Shown piece after piece: positions 7,680 to 15,549 of a stretch of 50,385 bases of DNA. The stretch's first letter is position 1, and each line of letters opens with the position of its first letter. Origin of the DNA: a virus. The stretch spans positions 1 to 50,385 of the IMG/VR virus record IMGVR_UViG_3300020416_000012; one strand, given 5' to 3'. A program made the translations under genes and the position numbers. The notes under the pieces were generated by a model. The model was not told the origin of the DNA, did no database searches, and saw nothing but the letters and a program-made list of their open reading frames with translations.

Positions 7680-7698
7680 ACTAGACTGCTTGTCTAGT
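7680..7698. repeat. Inverted repeat in the gp20 leader
   Basis: ACTAGAC-TGCTT-GTCTAGT, a perfect 7-bp stem with a 5-base loop between the promoter motif and the gp20 start (ATG at 7669-7671). No T tract follows, so it is not a convincing terminator. It could be an mRNA leader hairpin or an operator. Confidence 0.5.
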
Positions 7699-7706
7699 TA
7701 TTTATC
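7699..7706 (-). promoter_or_regulatory. Late-promoter-like motif GATAAATA before gp20
   Basis: GATAAATA on the minus strand, overlapping the TGA stop of gp19 (7705-7707), 27 nt before the gp20 start. Confidence 0.62.
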
Positions 7707-8337
7707 ACGTAATCAGAACTTCGCCAGAATTAGCTCCGGTAGACTGAGTTGCATTACCGATGGTGTAGAACTGGATGTCGAAGGTGACATCAAATTCTTC
7801 CAGGGTATCGCCGCTATCATAGCTCAACTGAATCTCACTAACCGTGGTTGGGAAGATGTCAATAAACTTGTAAGTTCTAAGAATAGCAGACTCACCACCT
7901 TCATTGGTGGTTGCAAACTTTTCAGAACCTCTACCAAGTTGTTGAACGTAAGCATCACACATGTAAGATGCGGGGTTGGTAACACCAGTAGCATCGTCGA
8001 GCTTACTGATTACGTTTGCCCATCTTTCAAATGCTGTTCTGAGTTGGAAGTCCTCATCATTAATGACGGTGACGGTCCAAGGATCGAAGGTTCTATCACC
8101 AGCAACCTTCAAGTTTCTACCTCTAAAAGGTACCTGGAATGAAGGTGTATTGGATGCTGGGAGAACTGCAGCCTTACAAAGGAACTTAAACGTTCCGTTT
8201 TCAGACTGGTCTCCACTTCCCCATGCATCAGTGATAGAGGTGGGGAAGGAAGGAATCGAGACTTCAAATAGATTGGGGCGGGCCCCTCCGCCCGCTAGTC
8301 TCGATTTAAATTGTGAAAGGGTTCTTGTTTCTGCCAT
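7705..8337 (-). CDS. 19: Tail tube protein, gp19
   Basis: A 210-residue protein (T4 gp19 has 163) that stacks as hexameric rings to form the inner tube of the contractile tail. The N terminus (LSQFKSRLAGGGARPNLFEV) is the family start, followed by FLCKAAVLPASNTPSFQVPF and RGRNLKVAGDRTFDPWTVTV, the two most recognisable tube-family blocks, and later FIDIFPTTVSEIQLSYDSGD. It lies directly after gp18, as in T4. The start has an ideal ribosome site (AAGGAGG eight bases before the ATG), the strongest in the window, which fits a product needed in many copies. The extra length is mostly at the C-terminal end and in loops. Confidence 0.96.
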   Translation of the reverse strand: MAETRTLSQFKSRLAGGGARPNLFEVSIPSFPTSITDAWGSGDQSENGTFKFLCKAAVLPASNTPSFQVPFRGRNLKVAGDRTFDPWTVTVINDEDFQLRTAFERWANVISKLDDATGVTNPASYMCDAYVQQLGRGSEKFATTNEGGESAILRTYKFIDIFPTTVSEIQLSYDSGDTLEEFDVTFDIQFYTIGNATQSTGANSGEVLIT

Positions 8338-8355
8338 TGGTTAAGCCTCCTTAGT

Positions 8356-8363
8356 TATTTAAT
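8356..8363 (-). promoter_or_regulatory. Weak late-promoter-like motif ATTAAATA before gp19
   Basis: ATTAAATA on the minus strand, 18 nt before the gp19 start, followed by the AAGGAGG ribosome site. Two bases differ from TATAAATA, so it is less certain than most of the others. Confidence 0.4.
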
Positions 8364-8367
8364 AAAA

Positions 8368-10791
8368 TCAAACAGTTCCTACAACTTCCTGGAAGTCAAC
8401 ACCAGTTCTGGTGGCAACAAATGTCAGGGTGATGAAGTTGATAGACTTGGATGGCTTAAGGAAGATGTCTGCCCTAAACTCATTGTTGTCAATTACATCA
8501 GGAGTGTTGTTTGTCTCGTCGCAAACTACGAGGAAGTCAATCAGACCTCTCTTAGCTTGTACATCCCTCAAGAAGGGTTCGACGATATTGACAAAGTTCG
8601 CTCTTGTATTTGAATCGTTGAGTTCAAACAGCTGTGAATTAGCAGCATTTTGAAGTGATTGCTCAACAGTCAGGAACAGTCGTCTTACGTTGATTCTATC
8701 GAATGCAGAGGCGTAACCCAGAGCAGTCTTGTCACCGAATAGAACAATACCAGCACCTCTTTGAGTGATGATGGAGTTAATTCTAGATCCGTAAAGGACA
8801 TCTCTTTGAGCCTTAGATGGATTGTATGCCATCTTAATTGCATTGTTGATGATACCTCTTTGGATACCTGCAGGTGAGAACCAAGGATATGCTTGAATTG
8901 CTGTTCTTACCATCAAACCAGCAACGTCACCGTTGGTTGGTACGAATCTAAACACGTTATTGAATCTATCAAACATGTACTTGTAACCAGTGTCAAGTAC
9001 AGCAAACGAGGAGGATGAAATAGGTGCGTAGAATTGAAGAACGTTGGTCGTCTGAGTTGCAGGATTAGAAACGTTAACAACGTTAGCTCTGTGTGGAGAG
9101 ATGGTTGCTACACAATCCTTTCTACCATTTGCAACAGAGATGAGGTAGTTGGCCTTAGCCTGAGACTGACTCTCAACTTCCAAACCAGGACCCATCAAGA
9201 GGAAATCTACATCGATTTCATCTTTATTATCGAACAGTCCATAAGCGGTTACAAGGTTCGACAGGTCAGCGGACATACCACCGTTTGCCTGATAGTCAGC
9301 ACCACCCTTGAGTGCGTAAGATACAGAACCAAGTGAAGCAAAGTTATTATTCAGTGCTACTTGACCCCACAGACCTTGTGCTACAGTGAATGGTGTATTA
9401 CCAGACGAGAAACCTGATGCAATTGGGATTGTGTTATGGAAGGTATCTTCCTTCTGAGAAGGATTGTAACCTGCAAAGATGAACTTGGAGTTCAGTGCAA
9501 TAAAGTCCTTATAGAAGGTCTTAGTTGGATTATCGGCGTCAGCCTCACCATCAGATGCCTTAGACAAGGAGATGAATGACTCAAGGATATTTCCTTGTAC
9601 TCCAGTTACACTTCCGGTGTCATCGACTACAACAACGTGGATTGCGTCGTTCTTACCCTTTCTTTGAGTTACATACTGATTATCAACTGGTCTTGGAGCA
9701 ATGCTCTTCCAGAAGATAGTGGAGTTTGCAAGACTCAGGGTCTGATCGTCATACCAGTCTTTGACAGCTCCAGCAGTTACAGTACCATGTGCTGTAGTAG
9801 CATCCTTGACGAACAGAACATCACTCTCCTTGAATGAAGCAGCGTCATTAAATTGCTGATAATTTACATCAGTTACAGTACCTGCCGTTGATACAATAGT
9901 CTGATAGGTAATACCTGCACCAACTGTAGGAAGTGAAGCAGCAATTCCTGTGTTAAGAGTAACCGAAGTGTTAGCAACGAAACTAGCGATCTTGATGCCA
10001 CTATTATTAGGTGACAGGAAAACAGTTCCGGTAGTAATACCAGAGGTACTGTTCACGTTAATCGTTGTTGCACCTGCAGCAGCTGCTGAAGAGATAGTCG
10101 TTACACCAAGGTTTTGGATATCCTGAACCTCAGGGAAGTTTCTACTCAGAACTCTAACTTCGATAGAACTGTTACTGTTCTGTGCATCGGTATTTACACC
10201 AGTGATGATACCCTTAAGGGCACCATTAAACGTGTTAACAGCACCTGCACCAGGGATGTTAGTAGCAATTCTAGAGGTTGATACAGCAGTACCGACAACA
10301 AGATTTAATGCGCCAGGATTTGTATGTGCAATACCAATAATCTGATCTGCCTTATTGTCAATAGTACAGACTTTCAGATCGGTTCCCCACTCACCGGGGT
10401 TTCTTGCTGCCCAGTAATAGGAAGTATCATTGGTGTGATTCAGATCGTAATCATCAACATTTTCAATTACGACAGTGGTCGATGCAGTACCAACAGCAGC
10501 ATTTGCGTTGTTGAGGTTGTTACCAGTAACTCGTACAACCTTAAGTACTCCACCATATGAGAGGAAAGAGTTTCCAGTCATCCAGTATTCATACTGTCTG
10601 TCAGTTCCAATTGGCTTACCAAAAGTATCCAGGAATTGTTGTTGCGTTTCAATAGTAATTGGCTCATTTACGGGTCCGATTGGAAATGGTCCGCAGATGG
10701 CGCCAATGTTGTCAAGAACGTTCTCAGCTCTTCCAACAGTTAAGTCAACTTCCCTGACTAATACTCCTGGAGATAATTGAGGAGTAGCCAT
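8368..10791 (-). CDS. 18: Contractile tail sheath protein, gp18
   Basis: An 807-residue protein (T4 gp18 has 659). The N terminus QLSPGVLVREVDLTVGRAEN and the following GPVNEPITIETQQQFLDTFG are typical sheath-family starts, and the C-terminal third (AIQAYPWFSPAGIQRGIINN, QRGAGIVLFGDKTALGYASA, INVRRLFLTVEQSLQNAANS) is the conserved core. That core contains the hydrophobic and charged surfaces that pack on the tube. The middle (residues about 110-420) is beta-rich and carries extra material relative to T4, probably surface-exposed insert domains. The ATG at 10789-10791 has GGAGAGAG upstream. It acts with gp19 and is stabilised at the top by gp15. Confidence 0.96.
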   Translation of the reverse strand: MATPQLSPGVLVREVDLTVGRAENVLDNIGAICGPFPIGPVNEPITIETQQQFLDTFGKPIGTDRQYEYWMTGNSFLSYGGVLKVVRVTGNNLNNANAAVGTASTTVVIENVDDYDLNHTNDTSYYWAARNPGEWGTDLKVCTIDNKADQIIGIAHTNPGALNLVVGTAVSTSRIATNIPGAGAVNTFNGALKGIITGVNTDAQNSNSSIEVRVLSRNFPEVQDIQNLGVTTISSAAAAGATTINVNSTSGITTGTVFLSPNNSGIKIASFVANTSVTLNTGIAASLPTVGAGITYQTIVSTAGTVTDVNYQQFNDAASFKESDVLFVKDATTAHGTVTAGAVKDWYDDQTLSLANSTIFWKSIAPRPVDNQYVTQRKGKNDAIHVVVVDDTGSVTGVQGNILESFISLSKASDGEADADNPTKTFYKDFIALNSKFIFAGYNPSQKEDTFHNTIPIASGFSSGNTPFTVAQGLWGQVALNNNFASLGSVSYALKGGADYQANGGMSADLSNLVTAYGLFDNKDEIDVDFLLMGPGLEVESQSQAKANYLISVANGRKDCVATISPHRANVVNVSNPATQTTNVLQFYAPISSSSFAVLDTGYKYMFDRFNNVFRFVPTNGDVAGLMVRTAIQAYPWFSPAGIQRGIINNAIKMAYNPSKAQRDVLYGSRINSIITQRGAGIVLFGDKTALGYASAFDRINVRRLFLTVEQSLQNAANSQLFELNDSNTRANFVNIVEPFLRDVQAKRGLIDFLVVCDETNNTPDVIDNNEFRADIFLKPSKSINFITLTFVATRTGVDFQEVVGTV

Positions 10792-10827
10792 GTTTTCTCT
10801 CTCCTATGGTCTCAATTTAACTAATAT

Positions 10828-10835
10828 TATTTAGA
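10828..10835 (-). promoter_or_regulatory. Late-promoter-like motif TCTAAATA before gp18
   Basis: TCTAAATA on the minus strand in the 80-bp gap before gp18, 36 nt before the start codon. Confidence 0.6.
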
Positions 10836-10871
10836 AATTTGACCTTTTTGAAGACGTAAACGTGACGTAAG

Positions 10872-11102
10872 TTACCAGTCTGGGTACTCCCATCTAGACC
10901 TTGGGCACTTATCTTTCTTTTTTTCTCTCACATACTCAATAAAACACTCTTTACACACATATGAGTAAGAAGAAGGGACTGGGCCTCTGTCTTTTCTTGT
11001 CCTATAAAACCCGTCTACAAGGTTCTTGATATCTCCACAACTCTTACACTTTCTATCAGTAAGTAATAGATGATTTAATTCAATCTGCTCATCTAAATTC
11101 AT
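10872..11102 (-). CDS. Small zinc-ribbon protein coupled to the large terminase
   Basis: 76 residues from ATG 11100-11102, which shares its A with the gp17 stop (TGATG). A TTG one codon upstream is also possible. C19-x2-C22 and C50-x2-C53 are set about 27 residues apart (DRKCKSCGDIK, then YVCKECFIEYV), with Lys/Arg-rich text between them and C66 near the end. This is the layout of a small Zn-binding ribbon as seen at the N terminus of some phage nucleases, but no HNH or other catalytic residues follow. Stop/start overlap with gp17 suggests equimolar expression and perhaps a role near packaging. The function is unknown. Confidence 0.82.
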   Translation of the reverse strand: MNLDEQIELNHLLLTDRKCKSCGDIKNLVDGFYRTRKDRGPVPSSYSYVCKECFIEYVREKKKDKCPRSRWEYPDW

Positions 11103-12769
11103 CAATAATTACTCCAGAGTTCCCACCCTCCAGCATTACTACCATATTCATCGTATGGACTTGCCGTGCTCCATCTGTCACCTTGAGAGTCAATAAACGA
11201 ACCCTCATCTAAACCATCATTCATAAAACCAAACGGTGCCATGTCTTGTTCAATCTGGTTCTTCTGTTCTTCATATAATCTCTTACGAACATCCTGGTCT
11301 GTCAGTTCTTTGAAGTAGTCCTGGGCAACCAACCACGCGTAGATAACCAGACACATTGCTAGGTCATCATTACAACCCTCTTCTGCCTCGAAGGAATTGT
11401 TCTTCTGAATAAAGGTAGTCAGTTCAGAGATGATTTCATAGTCATTAAATACAACCTTGTCTCCCTCAATCATTGTCTTTAGGTTGAGTGACCCTACTTT
11501 CTTGACAGTCTTTGACATCTTGACACCTAACTGTGTCTTTGTTCCAGAGAATCCTTGTCCTACAACCTGACCTGCTCTACCTCTCATGGCACACATCAGT
11601 AGGTTCTGATACTCTAGGTCATATTGTAGAATGGAAGCCACCTGGTCTCCCACATCATTGACCTCACATAAGACAAAGGCGTTGTTGTATTGTTTGACAA
11701 CTTCCCAGATGACATTAGGGAACAACATGGGTTTGATTTCATTGTTCCTATACTTAGCCACAATCTTGTGTGGGAAGGTTGTAATATCTGCAACGATGAA
11801 AGCTGAGTAATCATTACCAACACCACGTGCAACGTCAACCGTACACACATAGTCGTGGTCTTTCATGGGTTGTTCATAAACATCCAATCCAGCATTCCTC
11901 TGAAGTGGATTGTCATACACCATGGACTTTAATTTACTTGGTGCAATCAAAGTATCAACAGACCCAAGGAACTCACACTCAAACTCAATCTTGAACTGTT
12001 GTTCAGATGTGTTAGCAATGGTCTGTTCTTTCCAAATATCATCCCTACCTGGCACCTCTGACCAGTGAACATCTGTGGGGATATATTCATTCTTACCCTT
12101 CTCCGCATCATGCCACATACGGTAGAAATGATTCATACCGTGTGGGGTAGAGACGATGATTACCTTCGTGCTTTGACCGGAAGTAATAGTAGGATAAACA
12201 GAGGCAAAGAAGGCATCTGCAATATGGTTTGGAACGAAGGCAAACTCGTCGAGGAAGAGAATGTTAAACGACATGCCTCGGACAGCACTTGCAGACGTAG
12301 AAGCAGCCAGAATCTTTGATCCATTTTCTAATTCGATGTTACCTTTGTTCCATACAAGAACACCCTGTTGCATCCACTTGGGTAAGTTCTCATATGCTGT
12401 GGCTAGTCTTGCGAGAAGTTCTCTAGCCGTCGTAGCTTTGTTTGCTAGGATACCAATATTAACACTATCATTGAAGATAGCGTAGTGTAAAAGATACGAG
12501 ACACAGGTAGTCGATTTACCAGTCTGACGTGGCATCTTACAGATGTTAAATCTGTTCTTATGAAACCTATCAATAAGTTTCTCTTGGAAGTCGTAAGTCT
12601 TGAAAGGCTGAAGACCATGATCCAGAGTAACGATCTGAACATAATTACGAGCAAAATAGATAGGGTCTTCCCTACACTTTAGATACTCCTGAATTTGTTC
12701 TTCAGTAAATTCAATAGCGGTATTCGCCTTCTTAAGAAGGGGATTACCCAAATAAACATCATTTGCCAT
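11102..12769 (-). CDS. 17: Terminase large subunit (ATPase and nuclease), gp17
   Basis: A 555-residue DNA-packaging motor and headful nuclease (T4 gp17 has 610). The ATPase domain shows Walker A MPRQTGKST (residues 79-87, Lys85), Walker B ILFLDE (170-175, Asp174-Glu175) and the coupling motif STPHG (207-211). The RNase-H-fold nuclease domain shows VDVARGVGND (Asp312), CEVND (Glu369) and NDDLAM (Asp468/469), matching the three acidic metal ligands of the T4 enzyme. It packs DNA through gp20 with the small subunit gp16. I see no intron or intein interrupting it. The start follows the 925-residue gene by one base (TAA-T-ATG). Confidence 0.97.
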   Translation of the reverse strand: MANDVYLGNPLLKKANTAIEFTEEQIQEYLKCREDPIYFARNYVQIVTLDHGLQPFKTYDFQEKLIDRFHKNRFNICKMPRQTGKSTTCVSYLLHYAIFNDSVNIGILANKATTARELLARLATAYENLPKWMQQGVLVWNKGNIELENGSKILAASTSASAVRGMSFNILFLDEFAFVPNHIADAFFASVYPTITSGQSTKVIIVSTPHGMNHFYRMWHDAEKGKNEYIPTDVHWSEVPGRDDIWKEQTIANTSEQQFKIEFECEFLGSVDTLIAPSKLKSMVYDNPLQRNAGLDVYEQPMKDHDYVCTVDVARGVGNDYSAFIVADITTFPHKIVAKYRNNEIKPMLFPNVIWEVVKQYNNAFVLCEVNDVGDQVASILQYDLEYQNLLMCAMRGRAGQVVGQGFSGTKTQLGVKMSKTVKKVGSLNLKTMIEGDKVVFNDYEIISELTTFIQKNNSFEAEEGCNDDLAMCLVIYAWLVAQDYFKELTDQDVRKRLYEEQKNQIEQDMAPFGFMNDGLDEGSFIDSQGDRWSTASPYDEYGSNAGGWELWSNY

Positions 12770-12770
12770 A

Positions 12771-15548
12771 TTATACCGTTGCTGAAGTTAGTGCAATTCC
12801 TACGTCTCCACCACCAAAGAAATCATCTTGCATTTGTGCTTGATTATTTGTGGCACCACCTGCTGCCCAACTGATGTATATAGGGTTACCATCTGCATTT
12901 ACATCTTTAGTTGCAATGATATCACTATTTGACTCATCAAAAATATCAACGGTGTTGTTGGAGTGATATCTAATTGAGAACTTAGTGCTACCTGGATTGG
13001 GGTCAGTCCACTTATCAGATGAATAGTTGGAGTTACTAGTGTTAAAAGACCAACCCTTTAGTGCGTCGATTTCTTCACTAGTGTTAGTCTGCCAACTCCA
13101 ATCCCAGAAAGTGTCTAAGTTTTCAACATTTGTCAGACCTGAACTGGCATTAGAGGATGACCACTGACCAATTTGAGAATTAATTTGAGTAGTGGGAAGT
13201 AACCAATGCATCTTATATCCTTGTGGAATACCATCCTTGTGTCTCCACACCTGATCTGCTGCATATGCAAGAACGTTTCCAGTGCTATGAATACCAGGTC
13301 CAACAGAAGTTTGATTTTCGGGGAATCCACCAATTCTCCAGTTCTTCCAAGGATTGTAATAATTTGGTGGTTCGTGAGCAATCTCCCATCCATATACTTC
13401 AACGCCTGTGGTTGATGTAGGAATTCTGGTTGAGTCACCTCCCATGGAGATAAAGACAGGATTACCATCCAAAGCAGAATTAGACACTGCCATAGTCTCC
13501 CTCACACCAGCCCTAACCACATCAAGTTTCAGTTTATTATCACCAGCATCGTACTTCAATCGGCAACTTTGTCCTGAAGTAGCAGTTGTTGAGATACCTG
13601 CCTGAACGGTGACTCCACCATCTTGTAAATCCTGGATCCTCAACTCACCAGTTCTCTTGAAACGGAATCCAACACTGAATCCATCAAAATCAGAATCTAG
13701 AACACCAATAATCATATTGTTTTTGGTAGAACCATTTTGATTGACGGCTAGTTGAGTCCAGATAAATTCTTGTCCAGGTCTCAATTTCTCACCCCAAGTA
13801 ACCTTGCCAGCACCATTGGTAATGTTCTTAAAATTATTAGAAACATCTAGAACCTCTGCTGCTGTCTTCAAAGGCATCGTATTTTGTCTTAAATTCAATA
13901 GAGTATTTTTATTGTTTCCAGAGTTCCAGTCACGGTACTCCACAAACCAGGCTGCTTCATTCCACTCCCAAACAAATTGGAAAATGTGTGATTGATAATT
14001 AGTAACCTCTGTTGCACCAAAGAGATATGGATACATATCAGCACCATCAAGAGCACTATCACCAGAGATAATTACCTCATCAGTGTCCTCATCGAATAGA
14101 TCCCAACTATTATCAGAATTGTATCTCCAAGAGATATTCCTACCAGTTAAATCTAATGTAAGAGTTGTTGATCCAGTATTTCTTGCAGTATAATTTTGAT
14201 TCAGAGTAGCATTTTCTTCATTCTTGAGGACGTTACTACTATTTGATCTCCAAGAACCAGTTGCGTCACTGTATGGATTCAGTGGTCCATCACCATTACC
14301 AGTTGTGCCACCATATCCAACACCCCAGTATTGAAGTTTAGTTTGATCTCCGATAGTTGCCTTCATCTTATGTCCAGGTCTCATTGACCTGGTGGACTTC
14401 CAAACATCATCATCCTCCACACCTTCATAAATTGAATGTCCTGGTCTTGGTGTAGTATTAAATGATTCAAGAGTCCACTCTTGACTTCTTATTTGAGATA
14501 CTGATGGAAGATTTCCTGGTGTTGATGCCTGTGTGCCTTCTTCAGATGAGAAGAAGATATGAGTTTCAGTTGCTCCTACTGCAACATTTGCTGAAGAGAG
14601 TAACCAATCATATGCTGTAGAAATCTCCCAGAGTTGTAATTTTTCTGACTCATAGTCAAATCTGATAGCATATGTTCCGTTCTCAACAACAATATCTTTA
14701 TTCAGTTCAACACCTGTTCCCGCAAATGTACCATTTTTTGCATCCCAATCATCATCTGAGTGATCATAATACCACTTGGTAGACCAGTTTGATTTGTTAT
14801 TTACATTCGTAATACCTGTTACACCAGTACCACCATTCCAAATACCAACATGAAGATCTTCAGCAGGAATTGCAAAGAGCATTTCCTCTCCTCTTCTCAA
14901 CTTTGTTCCATGGAAAACTACACCTCCATCCTTATCATGTTGATTATTGGAAAGTTGAGCACCATTATTAAGGAAGAAGTAGTTTGTAGATGTACCGATT
15001 GATGTAATGGTTCTTAGATTAGTTACATCGATATCAACATTAGTCGAATCTTCTAAGGTGAGTCTCAAAGTTGTATTACCAGTTCCAGTTACAACACCAC
15101 TAGAAACCGGATTACCACCACCAACAATATTAACTGTAGCAACACCACCACTAAGAGTAACAGCTGATACACCTGCACCAGTAAAGTTTACTGTATTACC
15201 ACTACCAACTGCAGATGAATTTCTTTGGAAATCGATATCATTAGCATTCTTGGTTGCCTGACCATTGATATAATCAATAACTTGTGCCAGACTAAAACCA
15301 AGATCATCTACAAGAAACTGTCCGGTTGCGTTCTTCACTCTCACAGGATCAATTCGTTTGAACAGTCTCCTTGGTGTTACTCCATCCTTATTAAACTGGT
15401 CACTTCTAGTAACCCTAATTTTTCCTGGACGATTGGGATTTTCAATTGCTACAACAACACCACCCAGAGGCGCAGGAGGAATTCTAACTCCCTCAAAGAA
15501 GAGAGCACCCTGAGATACATCTGCAAAAATAGTTACTGCTCTTGCCAT
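12771..15548 (-). CDS. Large virion or fibre protein with four repeated beta domains
   Basis: A 925-residue protein between gp16 and gp17. The N terminus (ADVSQGALFFEGVRIPPAPL, then GKIRVTRSDQFNKDG) looks like a conserved attachment domain up to about residue 105. From about residue 215 a domain of about 180-200 residues appears four times. Each opens with an L-R-x-G-x-x-M/F element (KLRRGEEMLF near 216, SMRPGHKMKA near 386, KLRPGQEFIW near 588, GIPQGYKMHW near 778). Each except the first has a strand-rich ALDG/NADG-x-P/M-x-x-Y/F-I-S block towards its end (SALDGADMYPYLFG, SALDGNPVFISMGG, NADGNPIYISWAAG). They are rich in Trp, Asn and Asp, like lectin or SPRY-type sandwiches that bind sugars. 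A role as a fibre or adhesin is inferred. It is one base from the 612-residue gene upstream. Confidence 0.85.
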   Translation of the reverse strand: MARAVTIFADVSQGALFFEGVRIPPAPLGGVVVAIENPNRPGKIRVTRSDQFNKDGVTPRRLFKRIDPVRVKNATGQFLVDDLGFSLAQVIDYINGQATKNANDIDFQRNSSAVGSGNTVNFTGAGVSAVTLSGGVATVNIVGGGNPVSSGVVTGTGNTTLRLTLEDSTNVDIDVTNLRTITSIGTSTNYFFLNNGAQLSNNQHDKDGGVVFHGTKLRRGEEMLFAIPAEDLHVGIWNGGTGVTGITNVNNKSNWSTKWYYDHSDDDWDAKNGTFAGTGVELNKDIVVENGTYAIRFDYESEKLQLWEISTAYDWLLSSANVAVGATETHIFFSSEEGTQASTPGNLPSVSQIRSQEWTLESFNTTPRPGHSIYEGVEDDDVWKSTRSMRPGHKMKATIGDQTKLQYWGVGYGGTTGNGDGPLNPYSDATGSWRSNSSNVLKNEENATLNQNYTARNTGSTTLTLDLTGRNISWRYNSDNSWDLFDEDTDEVIISGDSALDGADMYPYLFGATEVTNYQSHIFQFVWEWNEAAWFVEYRDWNSGNNKNTLLNLRQNTMPLKTAAEVLDVSNNFKNITNGAGKVTWGEKLRPGQEFIWTQLAVNQNGSTKNNMIIGVLDSDFDGFSVGFRFKRTGELRIQDLQDGGVTVQAGISTTATSGQSCRLKYDAGDNKLKLDVVRAGVRETMAVSNSALDGNPVFISMGGDSTRIPTSTTGVEVYGWEIAHEPPNYYNPWKNWRIGGFPENQTSVGPGIHSTGNVLAYAADQVWRHKDGIPQGYKMHWLLPTTQINSQIGQWSSSNASSGLTNVENLDTFWDWSWQTNTSEEIDALKGWSFNTSNSNYSSDKWTDPNPGSTKFSIRYHSNNTVDIFDESNSDIIATKDVNADGNPIYISWAAGGATNNQAQMQDDFFGGGDVGIALTSATV

Positions 15549-15549
15549 C

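Noticed and set aside
10854-10871. Repeated GACGTAA text between gp18 and the zinc-ribbon gene as a possible terminator or operator
   Set aside because: It is a short direct repeat, not a stem, and no T tract follows on the minus strand.
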